From Chelydra serpentina (lineage: Eukaryota; Chordata; Testudines; Chelydridae): a stretch of 64,000 nt of DNA. The translations under genes and the position numbers were made by a program. The stretch is taken from contig JBAIAC010000033.1 of assembly GCA_037349315.1 (NCBI GenBank), forward strand, positions 22,834,001-22,898,000, given 5' to 3'. Shown piece after piece: positions 44,646 to 56,600 of this stretch. Under the pieces are notes generated by a model. It searched no databases. It was not told the DNA's origin and saw only the letters and a program-made list of their open reading frames with translations. Positions within the stretch are counted from its first letter, which is position 1; every line of letters begins with the position of its first letter.

Positions 44646-47600
44646 TGATATAGGAAATTTGCAAGTTAAATACCCAGTGGTGTATTTTTTTTAATGTTAT
44701 TACTATATTGACTGTTGTAAACCACTGGAAGTGTTAATCCTATACATTCTTAACAGGAAAAGTAAAAGAAGGAAGTAGCAGAAATGTTATTGTCTCTTTC
44801 TCCCCAACTCACAATCTTGACTACAGCAGTCCTTTAAAATACATCCTTCCTGCTTGTTATAACCAAGGCATCCCCCACATATAAACAAAAAAAGAAAGTG
44901 TCGGCTCTATTTGATCTTCAAAAATGTTGAATATAAAGATGCTTTATTATTAAACTGGGCAAAGTTTATTATTACATTCAGTTACATTAACTAGAGTGTA
45001 ATCTGACCAGTAAGATACACACATGCTGTCTATGTCCATTTAGGAAAGAGTATATATAGAGAGGCACATGTCATACCTCTCAGTAAAATAAATGAGGCCT
45101 ATCTTTTTATTTATGGGGTTGAAAAATTGGAGGAGACAGTTAAATCTTATTGTCAATCAAGCTCATTTAAAAGCTTCAGTCATCAGTATTCTGGAACCAA
45201 CTTGTATTAAGACCTTTTATCCTTTTGCTCTTTATATACACACAATGCCTAGACACTTTTTAAACAAACAAACAATTCTTTCCTTATTCCTTGCCTTATG
45301 TTTCCTCCCCAAAAATAAAATAAAGCAAGACTTGTTCTGGGAACGTTATTAAAATACTGTCATTTTCCCAGTTGTAATTCCATTGCTTTTTATTTTGAAT
45401 ATATTTTCTCACTTGCATGGCCAGTTGAACCAAATTGGATTTACCGATTTACCTCTGGAAAAGTAAATGCCCTAATGTTCTTCTATGGTTATCTTCCCTT
45501 TCAGCTTGTGGAATATATGCTTTGCCTTCTGCCTGCTTAGTGCCCTGTAGATAAATGTGTACAGAATTTCTTTAGCTGTCACCTAGATGGATGGGTGGGA
45601 CAGTAGAGCCTGCTCAGCCACAGCAAGTGGGAGACTTTCTGATTCATCACTCTTCCTGCTGTCAACGCACTGATCAGGGCTACAAGGCAGGTCCTGACTT
45701 GTCTAGGTCACAGAGCCACAAGAAAAGCAATTAGTTTTTCAAGGATATACATATTTTAGTCATAGGATATTTGACATCTGTGCTACGATTCTCGTATTCA
45801 TTACATCAGAATTTTATTGTGCGTTCTTTTAAAGTGGGGGCACTGTGCTTAGCTGAGATTGGACCACATCAGACTGAATTATTTTTGTCGTTATGGTCAT
45901 TTATAGTAGCAAAGAATGAAGGGTAGTGTTTCACAGAAAGGAAAGTGGGGAGAATGGTGTTTGCTGACACATACTCCCACCTCCATTGCACATATCTCGG
46001 CAAAGTGGTTGAGAAAGTACCACCTTCTCTTAGGATATATTCTGGACACCAATAACTTGCTAATAGCTCTAGCCAGCTCTGGATAGTGTCTGTTCCTTTT
46101 CTTGGTTGAACTAGTGAAGGTACTCCTCTAATTAAACAAGTCCAGGCTTGTATTTATGGAGTGAAAGGTAATAAGCTAAGTCAAAGTTTTTATGCTGGCA
46201 TACTGAGAAAACACAGGCCTTAGTCAAATATAATATATGTAACTGTAAATCATTAAAATATACAGCCAATTTATGGCTAGAATTTCTGTGCGTGCGCATC
46301 AGTCTAGCTAGTCTGCACTGGCTGGGTCTTCATTGAAGAGCTAGCCTGGTCTGTTACTTGGGCATTGCCCTTAAACCCCCCTTTCCCCCGCATGCACACA
46401 CACAACACTCTCACCCAACTTTAATGGTACTTTTCAACCCATGCTAGCTAGCCTTTCTGGGGGTGTGGACTGAGCCTGGGTTTTGCTCTGTCTTGGGCTG
46501 GTAACCTACCCACGTAGCCTGTGTGCTCACTGCAAAATCACTTGGGTATAGGCAGTCCTCCAATGTTCCCCTTGCAGAAGGCCAGACAAGTTCTCCCACA
46601 GTTCACTGGAAAGAATCATACAGCAGCTCAACTTACTGCAGCAGAAAAGAACCCTGTGATACACTCCCAGAAGTCCTAATGACACACATGGATGAGTGCA
46701 GCATAAGCGAGGACACTAACTTGGGTATGGCTTTGCAGGGTGGCTGCTTGCAACAGGCCCAGGCTTAACTGCAGTGAGGACAATTTGGACCAAGAACTTT
46801 ATCTTATGTACAAATATCTTCCCTATCAATATCTTGAACTGTTTCTCAGCCTGCTTATCTCCTAGGCTCTCTTTAGGTCCCATCTCTTCTCCTTGGCCTA
46901 GATCTCCCATTTCTGCCTGCCTTGTGTATTCTAATTTAAGTTTCCCTATGGTCAATATCCTACCAGACTCTTTGTCATTCTGCCCCTAATTCCCCACTCC
47001 TCTCCCACATCTATAGGTGATAGAATAGTGATGACTTGTTGTAACCTGATTAGTTTCTTGTGTTTATAGACAAGCTAACCTAGCTGCAAGTCTGCTGCAT
47101 ACTCTATGAATAATATTTTACAAAAAATGAGTTATATTTAGCATTTCAATGCCATTGGCAAAGAACGTTACAATGGAACATCAGGAGGGTGTGTGCAACG
47201 TGTATTTTCGAGTAAACGTCCTTGAAGATCACCATATTTATTGGTGCTGAAGTGGAAATAATACTGAAAAATTCATAACCTTTTCTTACCTTGCTACCTT
47301 TGTGACATGTTCAGTTCTAACGCTGACAAAATAGTCATTCTTTGTAGTCAGAACAAGAACAGAAGTGTCAGTCCTCCAACACGTTAACATTTGAATGATC
47401 TGTAACTGCACTCTGACACAGTGAGCAGGTGAGAGTTCTCTGGCTGAAAAACCCTCTTAAAAATCTATTTGCTACACATTTCTGATAGATCCAGGAGAAC
47501 TTGCTCTTATAACTTTACCAGTGGATGTGTGTAATGAAGGAAAATCTTTGCTAACTTTCTATACTCCTATTTAAATGACCAGTTAGATTTATCAGGTTTA

Positions 47601-48335
47601 TTGTTCAGTGAAATTTTAATAGGTGTGGTGTGTGTGTGTGTGATATGTATATACGATGACAGCTTTCTAGCGCCTTGGTCATAGACACATAAATGCAGAC
47701 AGCCTTCCAAATGTCTTGTGAGAGGGATTATGTAAGTAAGATCATGTTAACATTTTGAATGAACTAAGCTCTCCTTCCCATTCTATATTTAATAGCATAG
47801 CTTTTGCTTTTTTTTTTCACAATGAAACAAATCTATGGCTGTATTCATGAATACTAACCTGCTCACACATGCATTAACCAAGACTGCTTCTGTAAAAGTA
47901 CAGGCAAGCTACCATTGCCACTTAAGACAAAGGACAACAATCTAACTATAGCAATAGTAGATCTTTCTTCAATGGAAGATCTTTCCCATTCTTCCTCCAA
48001 CCCACTCCTAAAGCCTGCTTGTTCCTTAAGGCCTGTCTGTACTAAAACCACATGCAGCTCCACTGTCCTCTACTTCTACTGTGCTCTAATACTATACTGT
48101 ATCTGTTATAGTGTAATAAGGTTGTGAGATCGTGATCTGGACTTTGAGGTTTTGAAACGTGTATGGAAGTACAGCATATAACTGTATTGTACAAGTTGTT
48201 AGGGAGCAAGCAGGACATTTGGGCAGCTGATTAAGGAAAGTTTGGGGCATATTAGCTGGATGTTTCTGCTAAGATGCTTAACAAAACAGTTAACGATGCA
48301 ATCGAAATTCAGAGATTCATAGATTTACAATTGCC
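44646..48335. other. Unique sequence, no gene seen
   Basis: No exon recognised. A (GT)n run lies at about 47628-47642. At 48026 the sequence TTAAGGCCTGTCTGTACTA resembles a lone Harbinger end without a partner. Confidence 0.5.
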
Positions 48336-48338
48336 TAA

Positions 48339-48636
48339 GGCTACATCCACACTACCCACCCGATTTGGCGGGTAGCGATCGATGTTCTGGGATCGATTTA
48401 TCGCGTCTCGTCTAGACACGATAAATCGATCCCAGAAGCGCTCCCCGTCGACTCTGGAACTCCAGCTCCGCGCGAGGAGTAAGCGGAGTCGACGGGGGAG
48501 CCTGCCTGCTGCCGTGTGGACCAGCGGTAAGTACTTTTGAAATCGATCTAAGATATTCGACTTCAGCTACGTTATTCATGTAGCTGAAGTTACGTATCTT
48601 AGACCGACACCACCCCCCCTTAGTGTGGACCAGCCC
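48339..48636. mobile_element. Harbinger-type MITE with two internal hairpins
   Basis: The ends GGCTACATCCACACTA and TAGTGTGGACCAGCCC are inverted repeats, flanked by TAA at 48336-48338 and 48637-48639. Internal palindromes GATCGATTTATCGCG / ACGATAAATCGATC and ACTTCAGCTACG / TGTAGCTGAAGT match those of the 34297 element but in reverse order, so the two copies have opposite orientation. It is 298 bp and non-coding. Confidence 0.88.
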
Positions 48637-48639
48637 TAA

Positions 48640-48956
48640 GTTCCATGGCTCCTAACTGCCTAAGTCATTTTTAAACATGGGGCTCTTAAGTCACTTAGGC
48701 TTTGAAAATGTTATCCCTAATCAATTGTAAGTACTATCAATTAAACTGTATGAGATTATCATCTGGAAATCTGTGATGACTTTGGAGGTTCAGTGGAAAC
48801 TGATAGGATTTCTCTATAACTGTTTTGACACAGTTGCACTTTGATAATGATATTTCTACTTCTGCTGACTTTTGTTGTTGTACTTCAAATCAACCTGGAT
48901 TGGTAAATGGCACTAGGACAATGCATAATACTCGGATAGTTAGAGTTCAGAAGAAG
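48640..48956. other. Unique sequence, no gene seen
   Basis: A short AT-rich spacer between two Harbinger MITEs. Confidence 0.5.
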
Positions 48957-48959
48957 TAA

Positions 48960-49249
48960 GGCCATTACTACACTACCACTTATGTCTGCAAAACGTATGT
49001 CGCTCAGGAGTGTGAAAAAACGTAAGTGACATAAGTTACACTGGCATAAATGATAGTGTGCACAGTGCTATGTTGGCAGGAGAGCTTCTCTCCCCGTCAT
49101 CGCTACCGCCACGCATTGGGGGTGGTTTAATTATGTTGACGGGAAAGCTCTCTCCCATTGGTATTGAATGGCTATACGGGAGACCTTACAGTGGTGCAGC
49201 TGCATTGGTAAAGCTGTGCCACTGTAAGCTCTCAAGTGTAGACATAGCC
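48960..49249. mobile_element. Harbinger-type MITE
   Basis: The left end GGCCATTACTACACTACC and right end AAGTGTAGACATAGCC form inverted repeats. TAA flanks both sides (48957-48959 and 49250-49252). Close relative of 6350-6624: both contain GTGTGCACAGTGCTATGTTG in the same position. It is 290 bp and non-coding. Confidence 0.88.
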
Positions 49250-49252
49250 TAA

Positions 49253-49589
49253 TTGGCACCCAGCTGAATCTTCTTAGTCATGTAATGATCCTGGACAATT
49301 TCCAGAGAAGCACTGGTATTTGTTTTGGGGGAAGTTGTAATTCCTTAGTGGCTTCTATGGATAGAAGAAGTGCATCACCTCTCCTCTTGCACCCACCCAC
49401 CCACCCCAAACAGGGGAAAGAAGACCAGAGGTGGAATTATGAGCAGTATTGAAGGACTGCTTCTCCTTCCCACTATCTTGAGACTTAATATTGGAGTTAA
49501 GCACCTGTGCTTCTGAAGATGGATAAACAAGAATGCAGAGAGAGATCTGCTGAGTAATGCTGTTTATTTTGTCTTTGATTATGAAGATT
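49253..49589. other. Unique sequence, no gene seen
   Basis: A (CCCA)n-like run lies at about 49391-49407. Nothing else recognised. Confidence 0.45.
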
Positions 49590-49715
49590 TTTACTAGGAA
49601 TACTTAGCTCTTAAATCCAAATCACTTTACAGAGATAACTAAGTAATCCTTACTGTAGGCCCATAAGGTAGGTAAAAATGTATAATTATCTAGTTACAGA
49701 TGCAGAAACTAAAAG
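49590..49715 (-). repeat. MIR/CORE-type SINE remnant
   Basis: AATCACTTTACAGAGATAAC, CCCATAAGGTAGGTA and TTACAGATGCAGAAACT are the degraded landmarks of a minus-strand MIR or related CORE element (usual form: CTTTACA…, CCATTTTACAGATGAGGAAACT). Confidence 0.4.
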
Positions 49716-49822
49716 TATGTCTGCATTTGCTCTGGGTGTCTCTAGCCCTCTGACTGCCAGAAGCTTGGATTGGGGGAAGGGGATGGATCACTCGATAATT
49801 GCCCTGTTCGGTTCATTCCCTC

Positions 49823-50180
49823 TGAAGAATGAGGGGGGATTTGATAGTTGCTTTCAACTACCTGAAAGGGGGTTCCAAAGAGGATGGATCTAGACTGTTC
49901 TCAGTGGTAGATAACAGAACAAGGAGTAATGGTCTCAAGTTGCAGAGGGGGAGGTTTAGGTTGGATATTAGGAAAAACTTTTTCACTAGTAGGGTGGTGA
50001 AGCACTGGAATGGGTTACCTAGGGAGGTGATGGAATCTCCTTCCTTAGAGGTTTTTAAGGTCAGGCTTGACAAAGCCCTGGCTGGGATGATTTAGTTGGG
50101 GTTGGTCCTGCTTTGAGCAGGGGGTTGAACTAGATGACCTCCTGAGGTCCCTTCCAACCCTGAGATTCTATGATTCTATG
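49823..50180 (+). mobile_element. CR1 LINE 3' end (young subfamily)
   Basis: The plus-strand copy begins in the last part of ORF2 and ends with the terminal repeat GATTCTATGATTCTATGAA. Reversed, it is nearly identical to 12198-12546, so both belong to the same young subfamily. It is 5' truncated and interrupts an older LINE tail. Confidence 0.9.
49829..50095 (+). pseudogene. CR1 ORF2 C-terminal 88 residues
   Basis: An uninterrupted frame covers the conserved C-terminal end of CR1 ORF2: [20 protein letters not shown], then [20 protein letters not shown] and [17 protein letters not shown] before the natural stop. The first methionine is an internal chance start; the real protein begins far upstream and is missing. 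The intact frame and near identity to the 12284-12469 copy point to a recent insertion. Confidence 0.85.
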
Positions 50181-50270
50181 AAACATTTGGCACTGGCCAC
50201 TGTTGGAAGACAGGATACTGGACTGCATAGACCATTGGTCTGACCTGGTATGGCCATTCTTATGTTCTTT

Positions 50271-52439
50271 CTTCCAGCTGGGGATGTAATTCCCAGCCCA
50301 CAGAGACATACCCGCACTAGCTTGATCTGTGGCGGCATGAGTGATGGGAGGGGCTAGTTGCCCCGAGTGCAATCCCATCTGAGGCCCTAGTGTAGGGATG
50401 TCTTGTTGATCTGGGAGATGCACCCCCAACTCAAAGTGCAGGCTATGGTTATGATCAGCTCCAATTTACAGGGTGTTTTGATATCAGAGGCAGGATTAGA
50501 AATCTGGAATTTCTGGCTCCAAGTCCTATGATCAGATTGTTTCCCTTTCAGCTGAGTTTTGAGTCTTTGTTTAAATAAGCACAAAAGAATGCATATACGA
50601 ATTTTACAATCTTTTTATATCATGCAGCAAGTTCTGGAGGCACACATTCTTTAGCAAATATTCAGATACATTTGAAAGTCAGCACTTCCAATTTTAAACC
50701 AATTACACTTGCAAAATGACATTCAGACAGATGATACTCGTTCTCACATGCATTGTACATGTCAAGGCTCCTGGGAGTGTAAGGTGACAATCTGGCTGGC
50801 TGGCGTTTTACTCCCTCTATGACCAGTCTCTCAAATTGTTATATCATCCACCTGATAGAGAAGTTGGGAGTTAGTTAATGTTTAAGGATGGATGTGAGGT
50901 CCTGAGATGAATGGTGGTGTATTTATTTTGTAGGACGTGCCACAGGTGTGCATGGATCTTTGCAAATACATACTCCGACATAATCCCTGCATTGAGGAGT
51001 TTTATCATCTAATTTAGATGAATAAAAAATTGAATGAAAGGAAATACAGAAATGGAAGCTAGCTGCAGCCAAAGAGTGAAAATAGGCAGATTTGTAACCA
51101 GTCATTAGCAGAAGAAAAAGATTTTTAGAGATGATTTAGGAGGTAAGAGTCCAACACATAAGCATAAGGTATTGATTATTATCTAGAGATAGCACCATTT
51201 TGTTAAACCAAGACTCTGGGGCTGTGCAGTTATAAACTTAGGGTATTTGGAACCTGGATCTGAATTTTTCAGCTTTGTTCCAGCTCTGTTTTTATCAGTC
51301 CTTGGTAAGACCCCACAGCTACTAGGATGTTGACATTAAAGATATTACAAAAATGATGATGAGGCAATTCAGTGTACTTTTCAACATGTCCTATGTGTCT
51401 AGATGACTGTTAATTAACTCTCTGCCTGCTCACGAACCCCTCTTCAAAGCACTGGTATGACCTTCGACAGCAATTAATATCAGCCACTTCTCTATCATTT
51501 TAAATTTTACCTTTTATTTTAAAAACCAGGGAATGAACCCACACTGGGGGCCAGGTGGCAGAGTTACATGTGCTCCAACCTTTCACCTTCAGACACCAGA
51601 ATTTAAAGCCAGGCTAAAGTCACAAGTGACAATGAGTTTGGACCCATCCAAGAACTCATGTGTTCACACCACCAAACCAGCACAAGAATTGGCATAGTAT
51701 AGTGCATTTGGCAGTCTCTGCTCAAGAGATAGCCAGGACTGTAATAGCAAGGGTACCTCAGGCCAGATACATTGGCAGAGCTGTATGTAGGGGAAGTTTG
51801 CTCAGCATCTTCCCGTGCTACACCTGGCTCCCGTCACTGCTCTTAGATTCTCACCATTTAATCGTGGTGATTAAATTCTTCCACAAAATGTAAAAGCAAA
51901 GAGATTTTTAAGAGTTGCTTTTGATTTTTGCAATTTAAAAAAAGTGAAAGCAGAAGGCACTGCAAGCCTGAGCAAACTGCTGCTTCCAAAAAGCTTGTCT
52001 AAGGCCCCCAATCCTACAATAAGCTCTGTACAGGCTCACTCCAGGAGCGATGCAGAGCCTCATTAAAATGAAAGGGTCTCAATGTAGGCATGGAGGTCTG
52101 AGTGGATGGAGCTCATTGGAAGATCTGGGGTCTTTGATTTTAACTTTTGCTTCTTATTTAAAAAACTAAATTGATATAATTGTGAATCTTCCAGTTTAGG
52201 TCCACTAAGGATTCATTTAGCCCAATATAACACCATTGACATTCAAATCAGTGGTGTAATGTCAGGAATGAATTAGCATCATCAATAGAAAAGGGAAGAT
52301 TGGGCAGGACCATCTTAAAGTCTGCATCGGGCTCCCTACAAATGCTGACATAAGGATTTCTGTAGCCTCCCTGAAAATGAACTCCAAACTTGTTTTAATC
52401 TTAATTTCTAATTGCCAGGCCACTGAGAATTGAATCCAC
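50271..52439. other. Unique sequence with faint MIR-like traces
   Basis: No exon recognised. Around 50480-50545 (ATCAGAGGCAGGATTAGAAA, CTGGCTCCAAGTCC) there may be a minus-strand MIR fragment. At about 52000-52085 there is a weak copy of the palindromic repeat. Confidence 0.45.
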
Positions 52440-52577
52440 TAATTAGGTGGGTGGCCCTTCATTCTCTTGTGTGCGGCCGTCCAAGCACGCACCTTAGAGG
52501 GAACTATCTGCAGACCACCTGAATGGAACTCATGGACAACTGGTAGTCCATGGACCACAGTTTGAGAACCTCTAGCA
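52440..52577. mobile_element. hAT-Charlie-type right end
   Basis: The segment ends CCACAGTTTGAGAACCTCT, whose reverse (AGAGGTTCTCAAACTGTGG) is the classic Charlie-type hAT terminal repeat. The palindromic TAGTCCATGGAC lies just inside. The left end was not found, so this is a truncated copy. Confidence 0.6.
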
Positions 52578-53937
52578 TGTTGTAATTTATTTCAGGGGCA
52601 AACTCAGCCTTGCAATGTCCAAAATAGATTGCTGGATATTCTCAATGTTTCTTCCAAAACATTTATTATGGTAATTGTTCTGGAATGTATGAATGTGCTT
52701 ATAATAACTGTTTTGCTTTATATGCTTTATTTCCTTTATTATTCATGGCAGTATTTTAAAAATTGCTTTGTATGTTTAAATATTTCAGGATAAATATTGG
52801 TAACACATCCCATATCATTCTTCATAATAGAACGGTATTCAGTATCCAATTAAAGTGACTGCACCAGGGTGGGAATATGGATCATGAGCAAGATAAGGAA
52901 TGTCTCCGAAAATCTGCTTTTCCCCCCCCAATACTGTGTATATAAAAACTCCATTCCAGTGCTTTCTTGGCATGGAAAGAGATCTATCATGGCACATATC
53001 TCTCAGTACTGAGGGATCCCCATCAAATTCTAGAGACAGATAATGTGTGATCCACTTTCAGAGTGTTTACTCTTGATAAAACTAGCTTGATCCAAATGTG
53101 TCAATCGAGGAAGAAGGGTTCCTAGTCTATCTGCACTAATTTGACTAGGATTTTAATGTCAGAGGAATTGGTCTTTATCTTACTTGGGACTTACTGCTGT
53201 AGTAGCTTGTTTCAGAGAAATTAGGACATTCTTAACCATAATTACTTCATAATTACTTAGCTCTAAAATGGATATCTAGCAAGGACCACCATGTACTGGG
53301 GCTCAGGTGCTATAGCTCATTTGGTTCTCCCTCAACTATTGCAAATTGTTGTGTAGCTTTGATCTCATCTACCTGTGTATTACCCTGGATGCTGTAATAA
53401 CATATGACCATAAGTATGCCTGTATTAATTGCATATTTTGAACAGTGTTCACAATGTGTTGCATGTGCTTGATTTCTAACATGTGGAACGCGGGAGATTC
53501 AACACACTCACTTATGGAAGAGACACAGCCATCCGGCCAGTGATTTCAATCCAGTGAGCCTGAATGAGTCCAACCCCACAGACAATGGATCATCCATCCT
53601 GGGGGCTTCCTTTTGGAATAGGTCCTGTGGATGCTCTGGTAAATCCCAGGAAAACCCCACACCGGGACCGGGACCCTGAAACAAAGCGAACTGCTGAGCA
53701 GTATGATAATGGATGTATTCTGGAACAGCAGGACCTCTCTTCTACTTATAGAAACTCGGACATAAACTCGCAGAAGGAAGGCAGGTGGGCTAAAAACAGT
53801 GGGTCACAAGAGGATCTCTGCTTTCCCTTTGTTCAGTTCTGTTCCTGTAACCTAAGAGGAAAGCTTGTCTAACTTAGTGGTTACTGTGTAGAGGAGCCAT
53901 TACATTTCACTCAATTAGTTCACAGCATGGCAGGGGG
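52578..53937. other. Unique sequence, no gene seen
   Basis: No exon recognised. The 102-codon open frame at 53564-53872 (plus) has no known domain and lacks any coding context. Confidence 0.5.
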
Positions 53938-54148
53938 TCGATTTACAGTGCACTAGCTTGCTGCATGGACCCTGCTACTGCGCACTAAAAGTTCCAGAGT
54001 GTACTTTGATCTACAGACGTACATCCAAGTGCAATATGGAACTTCTAGTGTGCAGCAGCAGGGTCCACATGGCCATTTTCTGAGAAGACGAATGTGCTCG
54101 AGATTCACACCCTAGCTTGCTGTGCACTAAGTATGTGTGGACAAGCCC
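53938..54148. mobile_element. Harbinger-type MITE fragment with long hairpin
   Basis: The right end GTGTGGACAAGCCC is followed by TAA (54149-54151), as in the Harbinger MITEs here. The interior is an imperfect palindrome: 53965-53996 (ATGGACCCTGCTACTGCGCA…) pairs with 54037-54070 (…GCAGCAGCAGGGTCCACAT). The left terminal repeat was not found; the left limit is approximate. Confidence 0.6.
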
Positions 54149-54151
54149 TAA

Positions 54152-55076
54152 GATTAGGTGAGACTGACTATGCGTGTAGGCTCGTCATCATTTTCAAATT
54201 CTTTTCCTCTAGTGTTTTATTCAACTGCCAAATAAAAATACTTTGTTTTAAGAATGCTCTTGGTCAAGATTTCCAGACCCCTAAAATTTATGTCAAATGC
54301 CACTTGTATCTGCGTAGAGAAGATCAGAAATACTCACTGCCATGGTGCCCAACCTGCATTCCTAATCCAACTTGCCCACCAGGCTGCAGATCCTAGACAT
54401 TTTCTTAACTAGTTGTCTGCAAATGAGAACAAGCTGTGTAATGCATCTGGTCCCATGGTTGTATCCTGACTTTCTCACCAGCTTCATGATTGGGATGTCT
54501 CATGATAAGTTTCTAAAGAAAATGGGAATGAGTTTAATTTTTAGCAGTTATTCTTTGCTTGTGCTTCTGTAGCATAGTCTAGATATTGCTGGTAGCTTTT
54601 AAAATAATGTTCTGAAGATTAGAAGAGGAACTGCTTCTTTCAGTCTCACTGTCAGCTACTTAATGGGAGTTCCCAGTTATCAAAAAACCTCACATTAAAA
54701 TGAAAGTGGTTTGTCTGACAACCCTCCTTGAATGATCCAGGATGGATATAAATATAATGTACATTTCTGTGACTGAAGAAAAGCCTACCTGAAATCAGCT
54801 TTTGCTAGGTGGACCAGTTTTACAACTACCCTAACTTTATCACGTGTTTGACGTATTAACAACCAAAACTCAGTACTTAAGGTGATGGTGCAACCTTAAA
54901 AGAAAAAAGATATAGTAGTGCAATTCCAGTGACAATGGTGTGAGACTCAGGAAAACAAAACCTGATGGGAAGAGAAAGTAAAACATCCTGTAACTCAACT
55001 TTGAGAGAAATGTACATGGTCACAGATGAGGAATGGATTTATTCATGATTTTATAAAGCCTCCTGTTCATAACATG
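54152..55076. other. Unique sequence, no gene seen
   Basis: AT-rich; nothing recognised. Confidence 0.5.
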
Positions 55077-55627
55077 CCCCTTTGGGATTCTGTGCCAAAA
55101 AAATATTCTGCGCACAATATTTTAAAATTCTGTGAAATTCTGCATATTTTATTTGTCAATAAATAAATGTGGAGGCTCCAGCATGGCATTGGGGAGCACA
55201 GGCCACTGGCTGCACGGAGGTGGGAGATCACTCTGCAGCCCCCTCCCCCAGACATGGACTCAGTGGTGAGGCTGCACCTGACCCTGACACAGCGCAAGGG
55301 CCGGGTCTGCCTCAGAAACACCCCGGGGCCCTGCCCCCTCCATGCCAGGTGCACCAAGATAGTGAGCGAGAGGGACAGAATCTCGCATGCACACCCTGCC
55401 CTGGCCTCCAATCCAGGTAGTGGCTGGCAGAACCCAGCCTGGCAGGAGCCAAGTGTAGAGGGGCTTATTGTAGGGGGATCCAGGTGTGGGGTGAGAGGGT
55501 TCTGCATGGGGCAATCTGGGTGCAGGCGGCTCGGGGGCGTGTCTGTGTGCGGGGGGATTCTGGATGCACTGAGGCTTATTGGGGGGTTCTGGGTGCAGAA
55601 GGACCTGGATGCACAGGGTCTTGGGGG

Positions 55628-55750
55628 TAGGGTTGCCAACCCTCCAGCATTGGCCTGGAGTCTCCAAGAATTAAAGATTAATCTTTAATTAAAGATTGTG
55701 TCATGTGATGGAATCTCTAGGAATACATTCAACCAAAACTGGTAACCCTA
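55628..55750. mobile_element. hAT-type MITE nested in the 1.5-kb element
   Basis: The ends TAGGGTTGCCAAC and CTGGTAACCCTA are inverted repeats. The flanks CTTGGGGG (55620-55627) and CTTGGGCA (55751-55758) match at 6 of 8 positions, an aged 8-bp duplication. The interior contains TTAAAGATTAATCTTTAA, a perfect palindrome. It is 123 bp. Confidence 0.8.
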
Positions 55751-55759
55751 CTTGGGCAT

Positions 55760-56210
55760 GGAGGGTGGGGGAGGATCTGGATGCGCAGGGACTCATTGTA
55801 TGTGGATGTTCCAAGTGTGTGTGTTGAGGGGGGAGTGGGGTGGATGGGCCCCAGCAGGGGCGGTTCTGGGTGTGGGAGGAGGGCTCAGTGCAGGATCTGG
55901 GTGCAGCTGACTGGTGCTCAGTGGGGTGGGAGTCCAGGTGCAGATGGGTAGTGGAGGGTAGTCTGAGTGCAGGCATGGGGGTCCGGATGCTGGGGGTTGG
56001 GCCTCGGTGGGAGGGTCTGGGTGTGGAGGGGGTTCCGGATGCAGGGGATGAGGTTTGGCAGGGTGGGGATTTGGGTGTGTGGAGTTTGGTGCGGGAAGGG
56101 GAGGTTTCTGGGTGTGGGGCGGTGAGGCTCGGCGGGGAAGTCTGGGTAAGGGGGGGTCCAGATGCAAGGGGGTTGAGTGGATGGAGAGCAGCTTTCCACA
56201 CAGTGACCCC
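55760..56210. repeat. Degenerate G-rich tandem repeat
   Basis: A loose unit of roughly 50-60 bp recurs, built from TCTGGGTGTGG, GGGGGTTCCGGATGCAGG and TGAGGCTCGG-like blocks. The absence of stops in several frames (proline-rich reads on the minus strand) follows from this periodic composition. Frequent GGG runs could form G-quadruplexes on the plus strand; that is inference. Confidence 0.6.
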
Positions 56211-56600
56211 TCCCACTGTGGATGAGGAAGCCGGGCGAGTGGGGTGCAGCCAGGGGACATTTCTGGGGGTGGGTCTGATCTGTCCCTGGCCACTCCTTGC
56301 AGGGGAAGACGAAGTCTCATCCTCCACAGCTCAGATGGGAATAGCAGCTGAGCCTGGAGCAGGGTAGGAGCCACTGTCCGCCCTGGCTCAGCGTGGGGTC
56401 TCAGGCCCGGGGTGATTTATCTCTCTGCCGGCTGCTCTGAGCACCCGAAACAACACACTGATGCTTCTGGGGAGGGGCCCGTGACTGCTCTTGCGGCTTC
56501 CCTTTGCTTCCCTGTCAGAAGTCATTTTTCTGTAGGGTAGCAAAGAAATCTGCAGAGGACATGAATTCTGCGTGCACGTAGTGGCGCAGAATTACCCCAG

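Larger units (their letters stand above)
49748..50270 (+). repeat. Older LINE 3' end, split by a younger CR1
   Basis: GGATGGATCACTCGATAATT (left of the CR1) and TGGCACTGGCCACTGTTGGA, GGTATGGCCATTCTTATGTTC (right of it) belong to one repeat tail. I recall it as the 3' end of another CR1 subfamily. The CR1 at 49823-50180 sits in its middle. Confidence 0.6.
55077..56600. mobile_element. 1.5-kb DNA transposon with G-rich interior
   Basis: The left end region GGGATTCTGTGCCA and right end TGGCGCAGAATTACCCC are inverted repeats with small differences. AATTCTGCG motifs recur just inside both ends (for example near 56565). The interior is G-rich on the plus strand and carries degenerate tandem units and a nested hAT MITE. 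No transposase motif is visible in any frame. Target duplications are not clear, so the superfamily is unassigned. Confidence 0.55.

Noticed and set aside
47628..47642. (GT)n considered as a Z-DNA forming regulatory site
   Set aside because: The run is short, and there is no gene or promoter evidence nearby.
48026..48045. TTAAGGCCTGTCTGTACTA resembling a Harbinger end
   Set aside because: No matching right end or TAA/TTA duplication was found nearby, and the body does not match the other family members.
55701..56374. Long proline-rich open frames (190-208 codons) on the minus strand, with overlapping frames on the plus strand
   Set aside because: Several frames are open at once because the DNA is a degenerate G-rich tandem repeat; no domain is recognisable, and the region lies within a DNA transposon.
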